This document shows positions 62,138-64,000 of a stretch of 64,000 bases of DNA, one piece after another. The stretch is from Metridium senile (taxonomy: Eukaryota; Cnidaria; Anthozoa; Actiniaria; Metridiidae). Where the stretch lies: assembly GCA_949775045.1 (NCBI GenBank), contig OX459097.1, forward strand, positions 16,778,210 to 16,842,209. The letters are read 5' to 3'. Below the pieces are notes generated by a model. The model searched no databases and was not told the DNA's origin. It was given only the letters and a program-made list of their open reading frames with translations. A program made the translations under genes and the position numbers. Position 1 is the first letter of the stretch. Every line of letters starts with the position of its first letter.

Positions 62138-62890
62138 TTAGTAAATTTAGAACTATGATAAATGTGTAATGATGATGATGATTATGAATGAATAAAGATT
62201 GATTGATTAGTATTTTCACTACGACAAATAAAGCGCTAGCGTGAACTTTACATAACAATGAGTATCCCACAATTCCCCGCTTTGTATATATTTACGGTGT
62301 TCACTCTCGTCAAAACCACGTTTATAACAAAGGTATAGTTTACTTTTTTGATATAAATTGTTATCAGAATTTTGTTATAATATCAACATAAAAGGGCTTG
62401 TTTGGCCCTGTCATCACCTTGATTGAAGGCAAGTTGGGCTTCCTGTTTCAAGAACTGGGCTTCCTGTGCTTTGGCCAAAACAAACATGGTCCAACAAACA
62501 TGGCGCCCTTTCGGTCGAGAACATTTACTTTTTTTCGCCATTTAGAAATTAGAGACAGAAGAAATAAAGGGACTGCTACATGTTTTATTGAAAATATTCC
62601 ACTCAATTAATACAGCTTCGACAAAGAATTGGACACTTTGGACACTATGAAGTCAGCCAAATGAAATCGTTTCATTCGCCCGTCCACGGGTCACGAAGGT
62701 AAGATTAGCTTGTATCTTTATACAAGTGCTTTTTAAACATTTCCTGAACAGTACGTTGATTTGGTTATTTTTGTGGCACAATCTTTAAAATATAAATAAT
62801 TTATCTCTGTTTCGTTCCGGGTTTAGTTCCGTTGTTTCGCTGTATAGCACTTCCACCTCAGTGTATTCATTTTGGTGTTTCTCATTTGAA
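62138..62890. other. No gene recognised
   Basis: Contains one plus-strand frame (62398-62610) including AACATGGCGCCC and no known domain. Confidence 0.4.
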
Positions 62891-62892
62891 CA

Positions 62893-63600
62893 ATACTTAA
62901 CAATTATTCGCCGAAGGCGAAGTGATTATCGGTGAATATTTACCGAGCGGCGAGTCTTCGAGCTGCGAGGTAAATATTCACCGATAATCACTTCGCCTGA
63001 GGTGAATAATCGTTTTAGTATAAATACAAAGGTGATTATTTCAAAAAAGAAAGAAGGAAACAGCATTGAAAGTGAAAATATTTTATTTTTTAAAAGCGCG
63101 ACCGTCACGCGAAAGTGGCCGGCTTGCATTGTCTCGCTTAATGACAAAAAAACAACGTGAACATTTACTATGATACCTTTAAATAGCTTGACACCAAACT
63201 TAGTAGCTTCTTTAGTAGCTTCTTTTAGTTAGTATAAATACAAAAGTGATTACTTCAAAAAAGAAAGAAGGAAACAGCATTGAAAGTGAAAATATTTTAT
63301 TTTTTAAAAGCGCGAACGTTACGCTTAAAAATTGTAAACTTTGTCTCGCATAATGACAATAAAAAACGTGAAAATTTACTATGATACCTTTAAATAGCTT
63401 GACACCAAACTTAGTCGCTTCTTTAGTCGATTTTGGGACAGCATTTTCTTTAAAGTTTTCAATTTCATCTTCGCTAACAGTGACAAAACGACTACTGGCA
63501 GCCATTTTGTCCGAAAAGGTGATTATCGGCTGATAATCCGAGATAGCAAACCAATCAGCGCGCGCGATTTTCTATAATCACCTGCGTATTTATACTAAAA
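62893..63600. mobile_element. Composite repeat: hairpin, tandem units, recombinase exon
   Basis: A hairpin (62893-63012: GTGATTATCGGTGAATATTT mirrored by AAATATTCACCGATAATCAC) matches the one in PIGC intron 1. It is followed by two direct repeats of about 217 bp (63015-63231, 63232-63425) sharing GAAAGAAGGAAACAGCATTG, and then by an exon-like stretch (next entry). The end (GATTATCGGCTGATAATC, GCGCGCGCGATT) suggests one transposable-element family with nested duplication. Confidence 0.6.
63388..63505 (-). CDS. First exon of a tyrosine-recombinase-like element protein
   Basis: From ATG 63505 the frame reads MAASSRFVTVSEDEIENF and NAVPKSTKEATKFGVKLFK, then meets a GTATCA donor. The pattern (short acidic lead followed by N-x-K-S-T-K-x-A-T-K) matches the N-terminus of Crypton-like/DUF3504 tyrosine-recombinase-type proteins abundant in cnidarians. 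No further exon is present. A degraded copy of its 3' part lies at about 63170-63230. Probably a non-autonomous remnant. Confidence 0.5.
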
Positions 63601-64000
63601 TGGTATATTGGGCTCATATCCCAGGTACCATATCCCAAAGGCAGTCAGAACACATGCATAGGTGGGTAGATTTTACCACTGCTAAATATAAATGATAATA
63701 AATTATTGTGGTTGAGTGGTGATATCTGAGATAACAAAATTTTATTACTTGGAAAAAGTAGTGATATATCTCGGCAGTCTTACACAGCGAGCATAATCAG
63801 ATGATAAATTATATCACTTTGCACTCTGTTATGCCCCATGCTCTGAAATAAATAGCTATTTATATGTATACTTTAAAAACTATATAATAGATCAATCATA
63901 AACCTCAATTCCTTTCCATCATGTCTAGACATGCATAATATTTAGTATTCTCTCATTTGTATTTGATAAAGACACTTGTGTCTTAACATACCAGTAATGA
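63601..64000. other. No gene seen
   Basis: AT-rich sequence to the window end without supported features. Confidence 0.5.

Overview
The window is animal nuclear DNA: AT-rich, intron-containing, and crowded with inverted-repeat elements, retrotransposons and simple repeats. Gene content and repeat families point to a cnidarian, probably an anthozoan (coral or sea anemone): innate-immune genes of the ROCO-death and HEPN-NB-TPR types, a P2X7-type intracellular domain, and THAP/YqaJ (ISL2EU-like), DIRS, BEL/Pao and Gypsy elements. This taxonomic call is inference. There are no prokaryotic features.

Layout. 1-5.4 kb: tandem repeats and hairpin elements. 5.4-11.8 kb: a CARD-only gene (minus) head-to-head with a complete eight-exon PIGC gene (plus). 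11.8-16.6 kb: a TTAA-flanked element, a 1.5-kb minisatellite and the last two exons of an ACTR5 copy with a nonsense codon. 17.3-23.7 kb: a seven-exon Roc-COR-death gene (minus, 5' end not found). 25.3-29.05 kb: BEL/Pao and DIRS-like relics. 29.2-34.3 kb: a HEPN-NB-ARC-TPR (NLR-like) gene (minus) whose 3' end is broken by a frameshift and a foldback element. 35.0-37.3 kb: a small Cys-rich gene and a P2RX7-type exon. 37.7-39.7 kb: a 2-kb palindrome with two nested insertions. 40.0-42.5 kb: five tandem 498-bp units. 43.0-47.6 kb: a young full-length Gypsy element. 48.6-53.1 kb: microsatellites, an RLE-type LINE and a CR1-like LINE joined tail to tail. 54.3-59.7 kb: a complete-looking two-gene DNA transposon (THAP-DDE transposase plus SWIM-YqaJ nuclease). 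60.2-63.6 kb: MITEs, a foldback and a repeat carrying a tyrosine-recombinase-like first exon.

How the genes relate. PIGC is housekeeping (GPI-anchor synthesis) and ACTR5 belongs to INO80 chromatin remodelling. The CARD, ROCO-death, HEPN-NB-TPR and P2X7-type genes all carry modules used in cell death or innate sensing and lie within 32 kb. In the 54-60 kb element the transposase and nuclease genes converge and appear to use matching inverted promoters. Splice sites were chosen by reading-frame phase, GT/AG signals and family resemblance; no transcripts were available.
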